Shown: positions 30,814 to 40,025, counted from the stretch's first letter. The stretch: DNA of 56,432 nucleotides from Actinomycetota bacterium (GCA_018830645.1 JAHJSA010000057.1:1-56432); one strand, 5' to 3'. A program made the numbers and translations. Notes: generated by a model from the letters alone, not told the origin.

Positions 30814-32106
30814 CTACCGCTCGTCGAACACCCGCTTGGTCTTGCCCTCCGACCGCTCGAGCGAGAACGGCTCCGCTATCTCGACCTTCATGCGGAACCC
30901 CACTTGGTCGCGCAGGCGCCCCTGCACCAGCTCGCACAGGCCGGCGCCCCCGTCTGAGCAGGACACCCACCAGTCGTGCTGCGGCTCGACATGCACGTGC
31001 ACGGATTCGCGGCGGCCGTCGCCGCTGAGCCGGATCAGGTAGTGCGGCGCGAGTTCCGCGAAACCGGTGAGCACCGCCTCCACCTGCGATGGGAAGAAGT
31101 TCACGCCCCCGTAGATGAGCATGTCGTCGGTGCGACCGAGGATCAGACCGTGCCGAGCCAGTGTGCGACCGCACGAGCAGGTCTCACGGGTGAGGCCGGC
31201 GAGGTCGCGGGTCCGGTAGCGCAGCACCGGGTTGCCCTCTTTGACCAAAGTGGTGAAGACGATCTCTCCTATCTCACCCTCGGGTAGAGGTTCACCGCTG
31301 GTCGGGTCGACGATCTCGGGGTAGAAGTAGTCTTCGTTGATGTGGTAGCCGTCCTGAGCCTCGCATTCCACGGAGACGCCCGGACCACCAAGCTCGGTGA
31401 GGCCGTAGTCGCGGGCCACGCGGTAGCCGAGCCGCGCCTGCAACTCGTCGCGCAGGCCCGCACTGGTGGGCTCGGCGCCGTGGAGGCCGATGCGCAGTGG
31501 GATGTCGTCGGGGCCGAGACCCATCTCCTCAGCCTTCTCGGCGATCACGAGGGCATACGAGGGGGTGCAGTGGAGCACCGTGGTGTTGAAGGCCTGCATC
31601 ACCTGGATCTGGCGCTCGGTGAGGCCCGAGCTCGTGGGGATGACCGTGGCCCCTAGTCTCTCGGCCCCCAAGTGATGCCCGAAGGCGCCCGTGAACAAAG
31701 TGTAGCGGAAGGCGATCTGGCACACGTCGTCGGGCGTCACGCCCGCGACCTCCAGGTTCCGCGCCATGCAGACGGCCCAATCGTCCATGTCCTTGGCCGT
31801 GTAGCAGGTGCTGATGGGGTTACCGGTGGAACCGGAAGAGGAGTGCACGCGCGCGATCTGGTTCGGTTCGACGGCACACAGCCCGTAGGGGAACGCGGCC
31901 TGAATGTCGCTCTTGTACGTGAAGGGGATGCGATGGAGGTCGTCCAGCGATCGGATGTCTCCCGGGGTGAGGCCGATGTCGTCGAAGGCCTGCCGATAGA
32001 ACGGTACCCGCTCGTACGCGTAGGCCACCGCTCGGGGCAGGCGCTCGTTCTGCAGCGCGATGAACTCGTCTCGAGACATGCGGCTCACGCGGTCAGACTC
32101 TGTCAT
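30814..32106 (-). CDS. phenylacetate-CoA-ligase-like AMP-forming ligase
   Basis: 430 residues, the PaaK length. The P-loop-like ATP motif is VHSSSGSTGNPIS, followed by RDYGLTELGGPG, YRTRDLAG and the C-terminal hinge GRTDDMLIYGGVNFFPSQVE. The final Lys is in SEGKTKRVFDER. The reaction would be acid + ATP + CoA to acyl-CoA + AMP + PPi. The family includes aryl and other carboxylic acid ligases, so phenylacetate itself is not implied. It is the last gene of a minus-strand operon with the ferredoxin (14-bp overlap) and the molybdopterin enzyme, and is convergent with the AOR gene. Confidence 0.9.
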   Translation of the reverse strand: MTESDRVSRMSRDEFIALQNERLPRAVAYAYERVPFYRQAFDDIGLTPGDIRSLDDLHRIPFTYKSDIQAAFPYGLCAVEPNQIARVHSSSGSTGNPISTCYTAKDMDDWAVCMARNLEVAGVTPDDVCQIAFRYTLFTGAFGHHLGAERLGATVIPTSSGLTERQIQVMQAFNTTVLHCTPSYALVIAEKAEEMGLGPDDIPLRIGLHGAEPTSAGLRDELQARLGYRVARDYGLTELGGPGVSVECEAQDGYHINEDYFYPEIVDPTSGEPLPEGEIGEIVFTTLVKEGNPVLRYRTRDLAGLTRETCSCGRTLARHGLILGRTDDMLIYGGVNFFPSQVEAVLTGFAELAPHYLIRLSGDGRRESVHVHVEPQHDWWVSCSDGGAGLCELVQGRLRDQVGFRMKVEIAEPFSLERSEGKTKRVFDER

Positions 32107-32575
32107 GTATCTCCCCCTCGGGACTCGCGGCGGCTCCGACCAGCCGGATGCAGTGCGCCTGGCAGACGTTGTCGGCGCAGGCAGGCAGCAGCCCTTGATC
32201 GATGCGATGGTGACACAGGTTGCACTTCATGGCCACCCTCTCCGCTCGATCGAAGGTGATCGCTCGATAGAGACAGGCGGTCACGCAGGCCTCGCAGCCC
32301 CCGCACACGGCTTGATCGAGCACCACGATGCCGTCACGCCGCTGTTCGATGGCGTCGAAGTTGCACGCCTCCATGCAATCCGGCACCTCGCAGTGGCGGC
32401 AGCGACTCAACCGGAAGACGAACGAGAGGCTCCCGTCGGGCAGGGCCGGCCGCTCCTCACCCACGGCGATCAGTTTGATGCCGTATGGGGCGCCGTTCTC
32501 GGTCTTGCAGGCGACCTCGCAGGTCTTGCAGCCCCAGCAGAGGTCCTCGTCGATGCCTAGATCGTAGCGGGTCAC
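32093..32575 (-). CDS. four-cluster ferredoxin subunit (DmsB/NrfC type)
   Basis: 160 residues with sixteen cysteines in four [4Fe-4S] sets: CWGCKTCEVAC, CRHCEVPDCMEAC, CGGCEACVTAC and a split set CNLC plus CADNVC. This is the standard electron-transfer beta subunit of DMSO-reductase-family enzymes. No signal peptide is present, so it is cytoplasmic. It overlaps the molybdopterin gene by ATGA upstream and the ligase by 14 bp downstream, tight coupling that implies one complex with the molybdopterin subunit. Confidence 0.92.
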   Translation of the reverse strand: MTRYDLGIDEDLCWGCKTCEVACKTENGAPYGIKLIAVGEERPALPDGSLSFVFRLSRCRHCEVPDCMEACNFDAIEQRRDGIVVLDQAVCGGCEACVTACLYRAITFDRAERVAMKCNLCHHRIDQGLLPACADNVCQAHCIRLVGAAASPEGEIHDRV

Positions 32576-34752
32576 GACTGCACCCCGGCCAGGCGGTCCC
32601 GGTCGGCGTCGGTCTCAGGCCGGATGCGGCAGAGTAGGGTGCGCACGGAGGTGGCGCCCATGGCCGGGTCGCAGTTCGAGTAGTCGTTGTCGATAAGGAT
32701 GTTCACGTTGCTCTCGTCCCAGCCGTGGCCTGGGTCGCGCTTCTCCGGGAACCACCACGCGTGTTGTGCCGAGACGACGCGGGGGTCGAGACCCTCGCTG
32801 AGCTTGGCTCGCTGGCGGATGGCACCGCGTGGCGACTCGATCACCACCCAGTCACCCTGACTGATGCCTTCTCGGGCTGCCGCGTCGGGATGGATCTCCA
32901 CCTCGGGATCGGGATGGAGTTCCCGCAGCACGGGGACCTGCCGGTTCTCCGTGTGGAAGAAGCCGGGTTGGCGGGCGCCGGTGATGAGGATGTAGGGGAA
33001 GTCAGCCGCCAGGTCGGGGCGGCTCACCGGGCCCATGGGCGGCTCGCGGAACTGAGGCAACGGATCGTATCCCCACTCCTCGAGCTTGGTGGAGTAGAGC
33101 TCGAACTTGCCGGTGGGGGTGCTGAAACCCCGCTCCTCGTGCTTGCGGTAGGTGACGTCGCCGCGGAGTCGGTCCGTCTTCAAGAATTCCTGGAAGGTGA
33201 TGCCGCTCGGCTCGAGGATCCAGTCGAGACCCTGTTCGAAGTCGTCCCACCAATGCTCCCCCTGGCCCACCCGGTGGGCGAGGTCGTTCAGCATCTCGTG
33301 GTCGGAACGGCACTCCCCCACCTGGATCACCTTGCGGCGGGGCAAGAGCCAACCGTGACGCTTCCAGAAGTCGCCGATGTAGTCCATCTCGAGCCAGGTG
33401 GCCGCCGGCAACACGATGTCGGCCAGTTCGGCCGTGGGCGTGATGAAGAAGTCGGCCACCGCCATGAACTCCACCTTCTCCAGAGCCACGTGGACCTCGC
33501 GGGCGTTCGCCCGGGTCATGAGCGGGTTGGAGCTGATGAAGAAGAGCAGCTTCACCGGATAGGGCTCCTCGGTGAGGATGGCATCCCACACGTACTTCGG
33601 GTTGATGATGCCGAAGTTGCCGGCCAGCCGGAAGTGGTCGCCGCCCAGGCGCTTCGCGGCCTGCTCGGGGGGCAGGGCCTTGTGGGCGCCGAACTGGCTC
33701 ACGTTGCGAATAGGCGGCTGACGGAAGAGCATCTGCCCACCGGGCACGTCGATGTTCCCCGTGATACCCATGAGGGCGAGCAGCGCCCGGTTGTTGTCGG
33801 CGCAGGTGACCTGCTGCTCGATGGCCACCCCCCACTGCACCACGCCGGGCTTGGTGGTGGCGAAGAGGCGGGCGGCGGCGCGGATCTTCTCCTCGGGTAC
33901 CCAGGTGATCTCAGCCGTGCGGGCAACGGGGTACTCGGCCACCCGCGCCTTGAACTCCTCCCACCCGTGCACGTGGTTCGCCACGAATTCGTGGTCGTAG
34001 AGCTCCTCCTCCACGATCACGTTCAGCATGCCCAGGGCGAGGGCGGTGTCGGTGCCCGGTCGCAACTGGAGCCAGATGTCGGCGCGGGCGGCGGGACGGG
34101 TGAGGCGAGGGTCCACCACTATCAGCTTCGCCCCGGCGTTCAGGGCCTGCGAGAAGCACTCCCCCTTGTATTCATCCGGGTTGCTGATGGTGATGTTGTT
34201 CCCCCACGCCATGATGCAGGCCGGGTTGTTGGCGTAGTCGGCGATGGGATTCGAACCGCAGGTGATCACCGTGGTGGCGATGCGGGGGCCGTAGCAGAAG
34301 TGGCCGGCGGTGAGCACGTTGGGGCTGCCCAGGTAGTTGGCGAAGCGGTAGATGGCGGCCTCGTTCTCCCGCCCTGTGCCGTACCCCATCACCACGGACT
34401 CGGCCCCGTGCTTCTCCTTGTAGGCGAGGATGCGCTCGGCGACGGTGTCGAGCGCCTCGTCCCAGGTGATGCGCTCCCACTTCCCGCTCGCCTTGGGCCC
34501 CACGCGGCGCACCGGGTGTGTGAGCCGGTCGGGGTGATACGCGATCCGCGGAGCCGCGAGGCCCTTGCTGCACATGGTGCCGTGGTTGATGGGGCAGTCC
34601 GGGTCGCCCGTGACCTTCTCCACCCGGCCGTCCTTCACGTACACGAGCACGCCGCAGCCGCCGTGGCAGCCGCGGCAGTGGCTCTTGACGACGCGGTCGT
34701 AGCCGTACACCTCCATCTCGAGGGGGGCGTTGGAGTGCCTGAAGTCGGTCAC
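32572..34752 (-). CDS. molybdopterin oxidoreductase, DMSO-reductase family
   Basis: 726 residues from GTG 34752, chosen because AGGAGG lies just upstream and the longer frame to 34821 overlaps iclR. The [4Fe-4S] motif is C-x2-C-x3-C at Cys 26, 29 and 33, with Cys 61. The C-terminal molydopterin-binding domain ends RLLCRIRPET-like. The segment HFCYGPRIATTVITCGSNP holds a Cys positioned like the Mo/W ligand of the family. There is no twin-arginine signal, so it is cytoplasmic, unlike periplasmic reductases. It forms a unit with the four-cluster ferredoxin. Whether it reduces, oxidises or hydrates its substrate (as in acetylene-hydratase relatives) is not decidable. Confidence 0.9.
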   Translation of the reverse strand: MTDFRHSNAPLEMEVYGYDRVVKSHCRGCHGGCGVLVYVKDGRVEKVTGDPDCPINHGTMCSKGLAAPRIAYHPDRLTHPVRRVGPKASGKWERITWDEALDTVAERILAYKEKHGAESVVMGYGTGRENEAAIYRFANYLGSPNVLTAGHFCYGPRIATTVITCGSNPIADYANNPACIMAWGNNITISNPDEYKGECFSQALNAGAKLIVVDPRLTRPAARADIWLQLRPGTDTALALGMLNVIVEEELYDHEFVANHVHGWEEFKARVAEYPVARTAEITWVPEEKIRAAARLFATTKPGVVQWGVAIEQQVTCADNNRALLALMGITGNIDVPGGQMLFRQPPIRNVSQFGAHKALPPEQAAKRLGGDHFRLAGNFGIINPKYVWDAILTEEPYPVKLLFFISSNPLMTRANAREVHVALEKVEFMAVADFFITPTAELADIVLPAATWLEMDYIGDFWKRHGWLLPRRKVIQVGECRSDHEMLNDLAHRVGQGEHWWDDFEQGLDWILEPSGITFQEFLKTDRLRGDVTYRKHEERGFSTPTGKFELYSTKLEEWGYDPLPQFREPPMGPVSRPDLAADFPYILITGARQPGFFHTENRQVPVLRELHPDPEVEIHPDAAAREGISQGDWVVIESPRGAIRQRAKLSEGLDPRVVSAQHAWWFPEKRDPGHGWDESNVNILIDNDYSNCDPAMGATSVRTLLCRIRPETDADRDRLAGVQS

Positions 34753-34792
34753 GGGGTCCTCCTGAGGGGGCGGAAGCGGATCGGGCGGCGGG

Positions 34793-35602
34793 TCACGACC
34801 CGGCCTCCAGATAGGGCGCAAGGGGGCCGCTCATCCCGCGCGCGGCCGCGGCCGCGCGCGGCCCGTGGGCGTCCGCGAGGTCGGCCGGGAACGTGCCGAC
34901 CAGGATGAGCACGGCGGTCGGCTCACCGCGTGCGTCGAGCACGGGCGCGCTCACGGCGCTCACACCGGCCTGCATGCCGCCGATGTCCACCGCGAATCCG
35001 CGGCGGCGGATTTCGTCGAGGTCGGCCGCAGAGGGCCCTCCGAGCTGCGAAAGACCGGCGCGCGCCGGCTCCTCCGCAGCCGCCGCATCCGCCTCCGCAC
35101 TCCGCTCGGTCGTGGCCACCGACACCTCCGCGCGCCGTTCCGGCGGTAAGAAAGCCGCGATCACCTGCCCGTGGGCGCCCCAGGTGAGCGGGTAGCGATG
35201 ACCCACCCTGATGGTCACTCCGATGGCCGCTGCAGGCGCCTCCCTCCGTGCCACGATGAACACCTGCCCGGCCGTGATCAAGCCCAGGAGCGCCGTGCAG
35301 TCGGTGGCGGCGGCCAGCTCCGCAAGGTAGGGCTCGGCGGCCGTGGCCAGACCGGTGCGATCGAGGAGGGAGCGGGCCAGCGTGAGCACCCCGGGACCCA
35401 GGGAGTAGGTCTTCGCCGGATCCGTGCGCAGCACGAGCCCGGCGGAACGCAGCGTGGCCAGGATGGCGTGGCCCTTGCTCATGTGGATGCCCACGGCCCG
35501 GCAGATCTGAGTAAGGGTGGCCTCGCCGGAGGGGGCGAAGGCGAGATGGTAGAGCACCCGTGTGGTCTGCTCCACCGCCGGCACCTGGCGACCGTAGGTC
35601 AT
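34793..35602 (-). CDS. IclR-family transcriptional regulator
   Basis: 269 residues. The N-terminal winged helix is LTQICRAVGIHMSKGHAILA, followed by TLRSAGLVLRTDPAKTYSLG. The effector domain begins AEPYLAELAAATDCTALLGL and includes RVGHRYPLTWGAHGQVIAAF. It has an unusual Ala/Glu-rich insert near residues 168-185. It lies 40 bp upstream of the molybdopterin gene and faces the same way, so it probably regulates and is transcribed with that operon. A near-perfect palindrome at 35642-35657, upstream of its start, is a likely operator. Confidence 0.92.
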   Translation of the reverse strand: MTYGRQVPAVEQTTRVLYHLAFAPSGEATLTQICRAVGIHMSKGHAILATLRSAGLVLRTDPAKTYSLGPGVLTLARSLLDRTGLATAAEPYLAELAAATDCTALLGLITAGQVFIVARREAPAAAIGVTIRVGHRYPLTWGAHGQVIAAFLPPERRAEVSVATTERSAEADAAAAEEPARAGLSQLGGPSAADLDEIRRRGFAVDIGGMQAGVSAVSAPVLDARGEPTAVLILVGTFPADLADAHGPRAAAAARGMSGPLAPYLEAGS

Positions 35603-35641
35603 CGAGATGTTCCCATCAGGGCGTTTCCCCCGTGCGCCTCA

Positions 35642-35657
35642 TTTCCGTATACAGAAA
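35642..35657. promoter_or_regulatory. candidate IclR operator
   Basis: TTTCCGTATACAGAAA is an inverted repeat matching at 14 of 16 positions, centred 40-55 bp upstream of the IclR start codon. IclR proteins often bind AT-rich palindromes with TTTC/GAAA ends, and autoregulation is common in the family. No other copy was noticed in the window. Confidence 0.5.
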
Positions 35658-35794
35658 CTTCTTCTGCATATGTACTACAGCACGGTAACTCGGGGACGCC
35701 CGCCTGTCAACAGGGAGCGGCAGCCGGTAGTACAGGGTAGAAGCGCGGCTGGCGCGAAAGCGCCCGCGGCCGAAGCGCCCTGCTACATCGCCCA

Positions 35795-36406
35795 CTACTC
35801 TGCAGGGTGAAGCACCAACCCCACGATCTCCTTGAGGAGTCTGCCGATCGAATCCAGGTCAACGCTCTCGGAGTCGAGGGCAAACTGGATGGCAAGGCCG
35901 TCGATGACGGCCACGAACAGGGTGGCGAGTCCGTTGAGCCGCTCTGCTTGCGAGGGGTCCGGGTTCGGGTCGAGGCACGTTGCGTTGACCTCTCGATACC
36001 AGCCATAGAGCTTCGCGAGGCGCTCGCGCAGGTCGTCGTTGCGAAAGGCCGGGGGGATGACATCCAGAGTCGCAAGAAACTCAGGGGTCTGCATGAGGCT
36101 GAGGGTGCTGTCTACGTGCGCATCAACGCGGGCATCGCCCTCGGGGAGGCCCTGCGCCTGCGTGGCCAGTTCCTGCACCGCCTCGTGGATGAGGGAGTCC
36201 ACCACCACCGCCAACAGGGCGGCCTTTCCCCCGAAGTAGTAGCTCACCATGGCCCTGTTCTGGCCCGCCGCCTGCGTGATCTTATCCACGCGCAAGGCGT
36301 CCATGCCGCCGTCCATGAGCAGGCGTTTGCTGGCCTCCACCAGGGCCTCGGCCCCGGGCGCAAGAGCGACCAGTGCTTCGGTGTTCGTGTCGTTCATCGA
36401 GACCAT
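35795..36406 (-). CDS. TetR-family regulator
   Basis: 203 residues from ATG 36406; ATG 36397 would also fit. The N-terminal HTH is LRVDKITQAAGQNRAMVSYY, followed by FGGKAALLAVVVDSLIHEAV. The C-terminal ligand domain of about 130 residues runs to GLVLHPAE, with FVAVIDGLAIQFALDSE as the dimer helix. The gene is divergent from the amine-catabolism genes, the usual TetR position. A strong sigma-70-like promoter with embedded inverted repeats lies between. It is a plausible repressor of the aminotransferase operon. Confidence 0.92.
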   Translation of the reverse strand: MVSMNDTNTEALVALAPGAEALVEASKRLLMDGGMDALRVDKITQAAGQNRAMVSYYFGGKAALLAVVVDSLIHEAVQELATQAQGLPEGDARVDAHVDSTLSLMQTPEFLATLDVIPPAFRNDDLRERLAKLYGWYREVNATCLDPNPDPSQAERLNGLATLFVAVIDGLAIQFALDSESVDLDSIGRLLKEIVGLVLHPAE

Positions 36407-36487
36407 ATGGCCGGACCAACTCCCCGTGTGCGTGGCCCCGTGACCGGGGCTGTCGTACCAATGCGTTACTTTTCCATTGTACTATGC

Positions 36488-36516
36488 TTGACAAGTCAAT
36501 CAAACGTTTGGATAAT
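36488..36516 (+). promoter_or_regulatory. near-consensus sigma-70-type promoter with inverted repeats
   Basis: TTGACA at 36488-36493 and GATAAT at 36511-36516 are separated by 17 bp. Within it TTGAC-AA-GTCAA (36488-36499) and the perfect palindrome CAAACGTTTG (36501-36510) could be TetR operator halves. A bound repressor would block both promoter boxes. The first gene, at 36813, is about 290 nt downstream. Confidence 0.6.
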
Positions 36517-36812
36517 GGGAGCTGGGCCGTTGTCCGAAGGGGTCGAGGTGGGCTTTCACGGCTTTCACGGATGCGGGGGACTACCGGCGATCTCGGGGGG
36601 GACGCTTTGGCCCACAAAGGGACCACACGCTCGGCCTACGGCGGTGCACCGTCGCTCACCCACGGAACCACCACCAGGCTCTCGCCACGCTTCCCTCCGC
36701 GCGACCGCGCCACCCAGTGGCGACCCCTCACTCACGGACCAGAACCCCGTAGCTTCCACGTCGACCAACGTCCCTGACCGTAGAAGGACCCACAAAGGTA
36801 AGGAGAGTGATC
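36517..36812 (+). other. long leader between promoter and aminotransferase
   Basis: About 290 bp without a supported gene. A direct repeat, TTTCACGG, occurs at about 36554-36570. No known riboswitch consensus, leader peptide or terminator was recognised. If the promoter at 36488 is used, this is an unusually long untranslated leader. Confidence 0.45.
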
Positions 36813-38246
36813 ATGGCGGCAAAGAAGTCGGGCAAGAGCAGCAGCGGTATCACCGAGGGCGAGATCTCCGAGTTCAGCTACCCCGATGCTCCGAACATCG
36901 TCACCAAGTCGGTGCCGGGCCCGAAGACCAAGAAGCTGTGGGACAAGGCCATGAAGTACGAGAGCCCCACGCGCGTGGGCGGGGTCTACCTGCCTTTCGT
37001 GTGGGAGTCGGCTCTCGGCGCCACGGTGAAAGACCCTGACGGCAACGTCTTCGTGGACCTCACCGGCGGCCTCGGCACCAACAACACGGGCCATACCCAT
37101 CCCCGGGTGGTCGAGACCATCATCAAGCAGGCCCCGAAGCTCATGCACACGCTGGACATGCCGAACCCTCCGGAGATCGAACTCTCGAAGCGCCTGTCGG
37201 AGATCATGCCCGGCAAGCTCAAGAACAACTGCTTCACTTGCTTCGCCACGAGCGGCTCGGCCGCCGTGGAGATCGCCATCAAGTATGCCAAGTACGTGAC
37301 GAAAAGGCCGGAGATCATCGCCTTCCAGGGCGCCTACCACGGCGTCTACCACGGTTCGCTCGCGCTGACCACCTCCTACCACTACCGCCAGGGCTTCGGG
37401 CCCTTCATGCCCGGTGTGACACACCTGCCATACGCCTACTGCTACCGTTGCTTCGTAGGCCTCGAGTACCCGAGCTGCGGCATGGCCTGCGCCAAGTACG
37501 CCGACGACGTGATCAACGGGCCGTACACGGGTGTCTACGAGCCGGCCGCCGTGATCGTGGAGACGTTCCAGGGTGAAGGCGGATACCTGGTGCCGCCTAA
37601 AGAGTTCTACCAGATGATCCGTGAGACGTGCGACAAGTCCGGTGCTCTCATGATCTTGGACGAGATCCAGTGCGGCTTCGGCCGGAGCGGCAAGATGTGG
37701 GCCATCGAGCACTACGGCGTCACGCCGGACATCATGGTCTGGGGCAAGGGAGTGGGAGGCGACCAGCCCCTCACCGGCGTGTCCATGCACTCCAAGTATC
37801 AGGACATGCTCGACCCCGGCTCCCAGCCCGCCACGTTCGTGGGTAACGCGCTGTCGTGCGCGGTGGGACTCACGAACATCGACATCATGACCGACCCCGC
37901 TGATAATCTGATCGGCCGTACGGCCGAGGTGGGCGACGAGATGCTGGCCATGATGCACGCGGCCGCCAAGGACAGCCCCGTGATCGGCGAGGTGCGCGGC
38001 AAGGGCTTCTACCTTTCGATGGAGATCGTTAAGAACAAAGAGACCCGCGAACCGGCCGACGCCATGAAGATGTTCGGCATCATGATGCAGATGCTGGAGC
38101 AGGGCTATATCTCCTTCGTCTGCGGACGCAACGGCAACGTGTTCCGACTCATGCCGCCACTCACCACGCCACGTGACTATTTCGCCGCGGCGGTTGATAC
38201 GCTGGTGGCGACCATCAAGCGCAACGAAGCCGACCTGCAGATCTAA
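36813..38246 (+). CDS. class III aminotransferase (omega-amino acid/polyamine type)
   Basis: 477 residues from ATG 36813; AGGAG at 36801-36805 gives 7-nt spacing, so GTG 36807 is rejected. PLP-binding features include TSGSAAVEIAIKYAK, AYHGVYHGSLALTT, ILDEIQCGFGRSG with the family Asp, and the Schiff-base Lys312 in VWGKGVGGD. Family members transfer amino groups from putrescine, GABA, beta-alanine or taurine to pyruvate or 2-oxoglutarate. Alanine dehydrogenase downstream argues for pyruvate as acceptor. A cysteine-rich insert (YAYCYRCFVGLEYPSCGMAC) near residues 208-227 could bind metal and is notable. First gene of the amine operon. Confidence 0.9.
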   Translation: MAAKKSGKSSSGITEGEISEFSYPDAPNIVTKSVPGPKTKKLWDKAMKYESPTRVGGVYLPFVWESALGATVKDPDGNVFVDLTGGLGTNNTGHTHPRVVETIIKQAPKLMHTLDMPNPPEIELSKRLSEIMPGKLKNNCFTCFATSGSAAVEIAIKYAKYVTKRPEIIAFQGAYHGVYHGSLALTTSYHYRQGFGPFMPGVTHLPYAYCYRCFVGLEYPSCGMACAKYADDVINGPYTGVYEPAAVIVETFQGEGGYLVPPKEFYQMIRETCDKSGALMILDEIQCGFGRSGKMWAIEHYGVTPDIMVWGKGVGGDQPLTGVSMHSKYQDMLDPGSQPATFVGNALSCAVGLTNIDIMTDPADNLIGRTAEVGDEMLAMMHAAAKDSPVIGEVRGKGFYLSMEIVKNKETREPADAMKMFGIMMQMLEQGYISFVCGRNGNVFRLMPPLTTPRDYFAAAVDTLVATIKRNEADLQI

Positions 38247-38256
38247 GGAGGACTAC

Positions 38257-39969
38257 ATGGCCGACATCATCAGAATCGATCTTGCGACGGGGGCGGCATC
38301 CGCCGCCCCACTGACCGGCGAACTCGCCGGCCTGGGCGGCCGGGGGCTCACCTCCGCACTGGTGGCCGCCGAAGTGGACCCGGCCTGCGACGCGTTGGGC
38401 CCGGACAACCTGCTGGTCTTCGCGGCAGGCATCCTCGCCGGCACCTCCGTGCCGAACGGCGGTCGTATCTCCGTGGGAGCAAAGAGTCCCCTCACCGGAG
38501 GTATCAAGGAGGCTAACGCCGGCGGACAGACGGCCCGCAAGCTTGCCAACCTGGGCGCCCGAGCCGTGGCGGTGAGCGGTGCGGCCTCCGAACTCAGCCT
38601 CATCGAGATAGACAGCTCTGGTACACGGGTGAAGGCCGCACCGCAGCTCAAAGGCCTGGGCTCCTACGCCACCATCGAGGCGCTCCGCGCCCAGTACGGC
38701 GACGACGCCACCTTCGTGTGTTGCGGCCCCGCCGGGGAGATGGGCGCCAAGGCGGCCGCCGTGATCACCACTACGCCCGACTTCCTGCCCCGCACCGCCT
38801 CGCGCGGCGGCCTCGGTGCGGTGATGGGTTCGAAGAACCTGAAGGCACTGGTCATCAACGACGCCGGAGCCGGCCGAGCCGCGGTCGCGAACCCCGCCGC
38901 CCTCAAGGCAGCAGCGTCGGGACTCTCCGAAGGCATCAGGTCGCATCCGCTCATCGGCGGCTGGGAGGCCATGGGAACGGCCATGCTGGTCAACGCTTCC
39001 AACGCGATTGGATCGCTCCCCACCAAGAACTTCTCTGCGGGTCAGTTCGACGGTGCGGAGGCCATCAGCGGCGAGACCATGCTCGAACAGCAGGCTGGAC
39101 GGGCGAACTCCCAGGCCAAGCACCGCTGCATGACCGGATGCATCGTCAACTGCTCGCAGGTGTACACGGACGCCGACGGCGCGTATGTCACGTCGGGCTT
39201 CGAGTACGAGACGCTGGGCATGATCGGCGCGAACTGCGGCATCTCCGACCTCGATCAGGTAGCCCGGCTCGACCGACTCTGCGACGACCTGGGACTGGAC
39301 ACCATCGAGACCGGCGTGGCGCTGGGAGTGGCTATGGAGGGCGGTCTCCTACCGTGGGGCGACGGTGCAGCGGCTCACGCGCTCCTGGCGGGACTCACCT
39401 CCGGCGATGCGAACGCCCGCCTGATCGCCGACGGGTGCGTCGCCACGGGCACGTCTCTGGGCGTGGCCCGCATCCCCGCGGTGAAGGGCCAGGGCATCCC
39501 GGCCTGGGAACCCCGCGCTCTGAAGGGGACGGGTACCACCTACGCCACCTCACCGATGGGCGCCGACCATACTTGCGGCAACATCATTCCCGGGCCGAAC
39601 ATGCCCGATTACGACGCGAACGTGCCCGAAGGCCAGGCCCAGATGTCGCAGTTCGTGCAGTCGTGGTTCGCCGCGGTCGACACGCTCGGGCTCTGCCTCT
39701 TCGCGTCGATTCCCGCCCTGGACATACCGACACTTCCGCCCCTCCTGGTGCAGGCCGCGGGGGCCGTGCTCGGCGAGGAACTGTCCGAGGACTACCTGGG
39801 TGCCCTCGGCACCAAAGTCATCATGATCGAGAGGGACTTCAACCGGCGGGCCGGCTTCACGGCCGCCGACGACCGGCTCCCAGCCTTCATGACCACCGAG
39901 CCCCTGGCTCCATCGGGCAACGTGTTCGACGTGAGCGAGGCGGACCTCGACAGCGTGTTCGCAGGCTGA
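38257..39969 (+). CDS. aldehyde:ferredoxin oxidoreductase family enzyme (amine cluster)
   Basis: 570 residues from ATG 38257, with AAGGAGG upstream and only 10 bp after the aminotransferase stop. The N-terminal domain is shortened (begins [20 protein letters not shown]). The pterin segment [11 protein letters not shown] is present. Fe-S ligands are Cys 291, 295 and 299 with C-x3-C-x3-C spacing, and Cys480. It would oxidise the aldehyde made by the aminotransferase to an acid and pass electrons to ferredoxin, rather than use an NAD-linked aldehyde dehydrogenase. This is an inference from family and context. Shorter than the cluster-1 AOR (642 residues). Confidence 0.9.
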   Translation: MADIIRIDLATGAASAAPLTGELAGLGGRGLTSALVAAEVDPACDALGPDNLLVFAAGILAGTSVPNGGRISVGAKSPLTGGIKEANAGGQTARKLANLGARAVAVSGAASELSLIEIDSSGTRVKAAPQLKGLGSYATIEALRAQYGDDATFVCCGPAGEMGAKAAAVITTTPDFLPRTASRGGLGAVMGSKNLKALVINDAGAGRAAVANPAALKAAASGLSEGIRSHPLIGGWEAMGTAMLVNASNAIGSLPTKNFSAGQFDGAEAISGETMLEQQAGRANSQAKHRCMTGCIVNCSQVYTDADGAYVTSGFEYETLGMIGANCGISDLDQVARLDRLCDDLGLDTIETGVALGVAMEGGLLPWGDGAAAHALLAGLTSGDANARLIADGCVATGTSLGVARIPAVKGQGIPAWEPRALKGTGTTYATSPMGADHTCGNIIPGPNMPDYDANVPEGQAQMSQFVQSWFAAVDTLGLCLFASIPALDIPTLPPLLVQAAGAVLGEELSEDYLGALGTKVIMIERDFNRRAGFTAADDRLPAFMTTEPLAPSGNVFDVSEADLDSVFAG

Positions 39970-39989
39970 CGAAACGCTGCCAGGATCTT

Positions 39990-40025
39990 GGGGGGCGACG
40001 CCGCCACAAGGCGGCGTCGCCCCCC
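39990..40025 (+). terminator. perfect 16-bp hairpin between AOR and alanine dehydrogenase genes
   Basis: The arm at 39990-40005 pairs perfectly with 40010-40025 around an ACAA loop; the stem is nearly all G-C. No T-run follows. It lies inside the apparent operon, so it probably reduces read-through or protects the upstream mRNA 3' end, rather than ending the operon completely. Confidence 0.6.

Noticed and set aside
32725-34908. 727-codon plus-strand frame over the molybdopterin gene
   Set aside because: The opposite strand carries all Fe-S and molybdopterin motifs; this frame is His/Val/Leu-rich noise.
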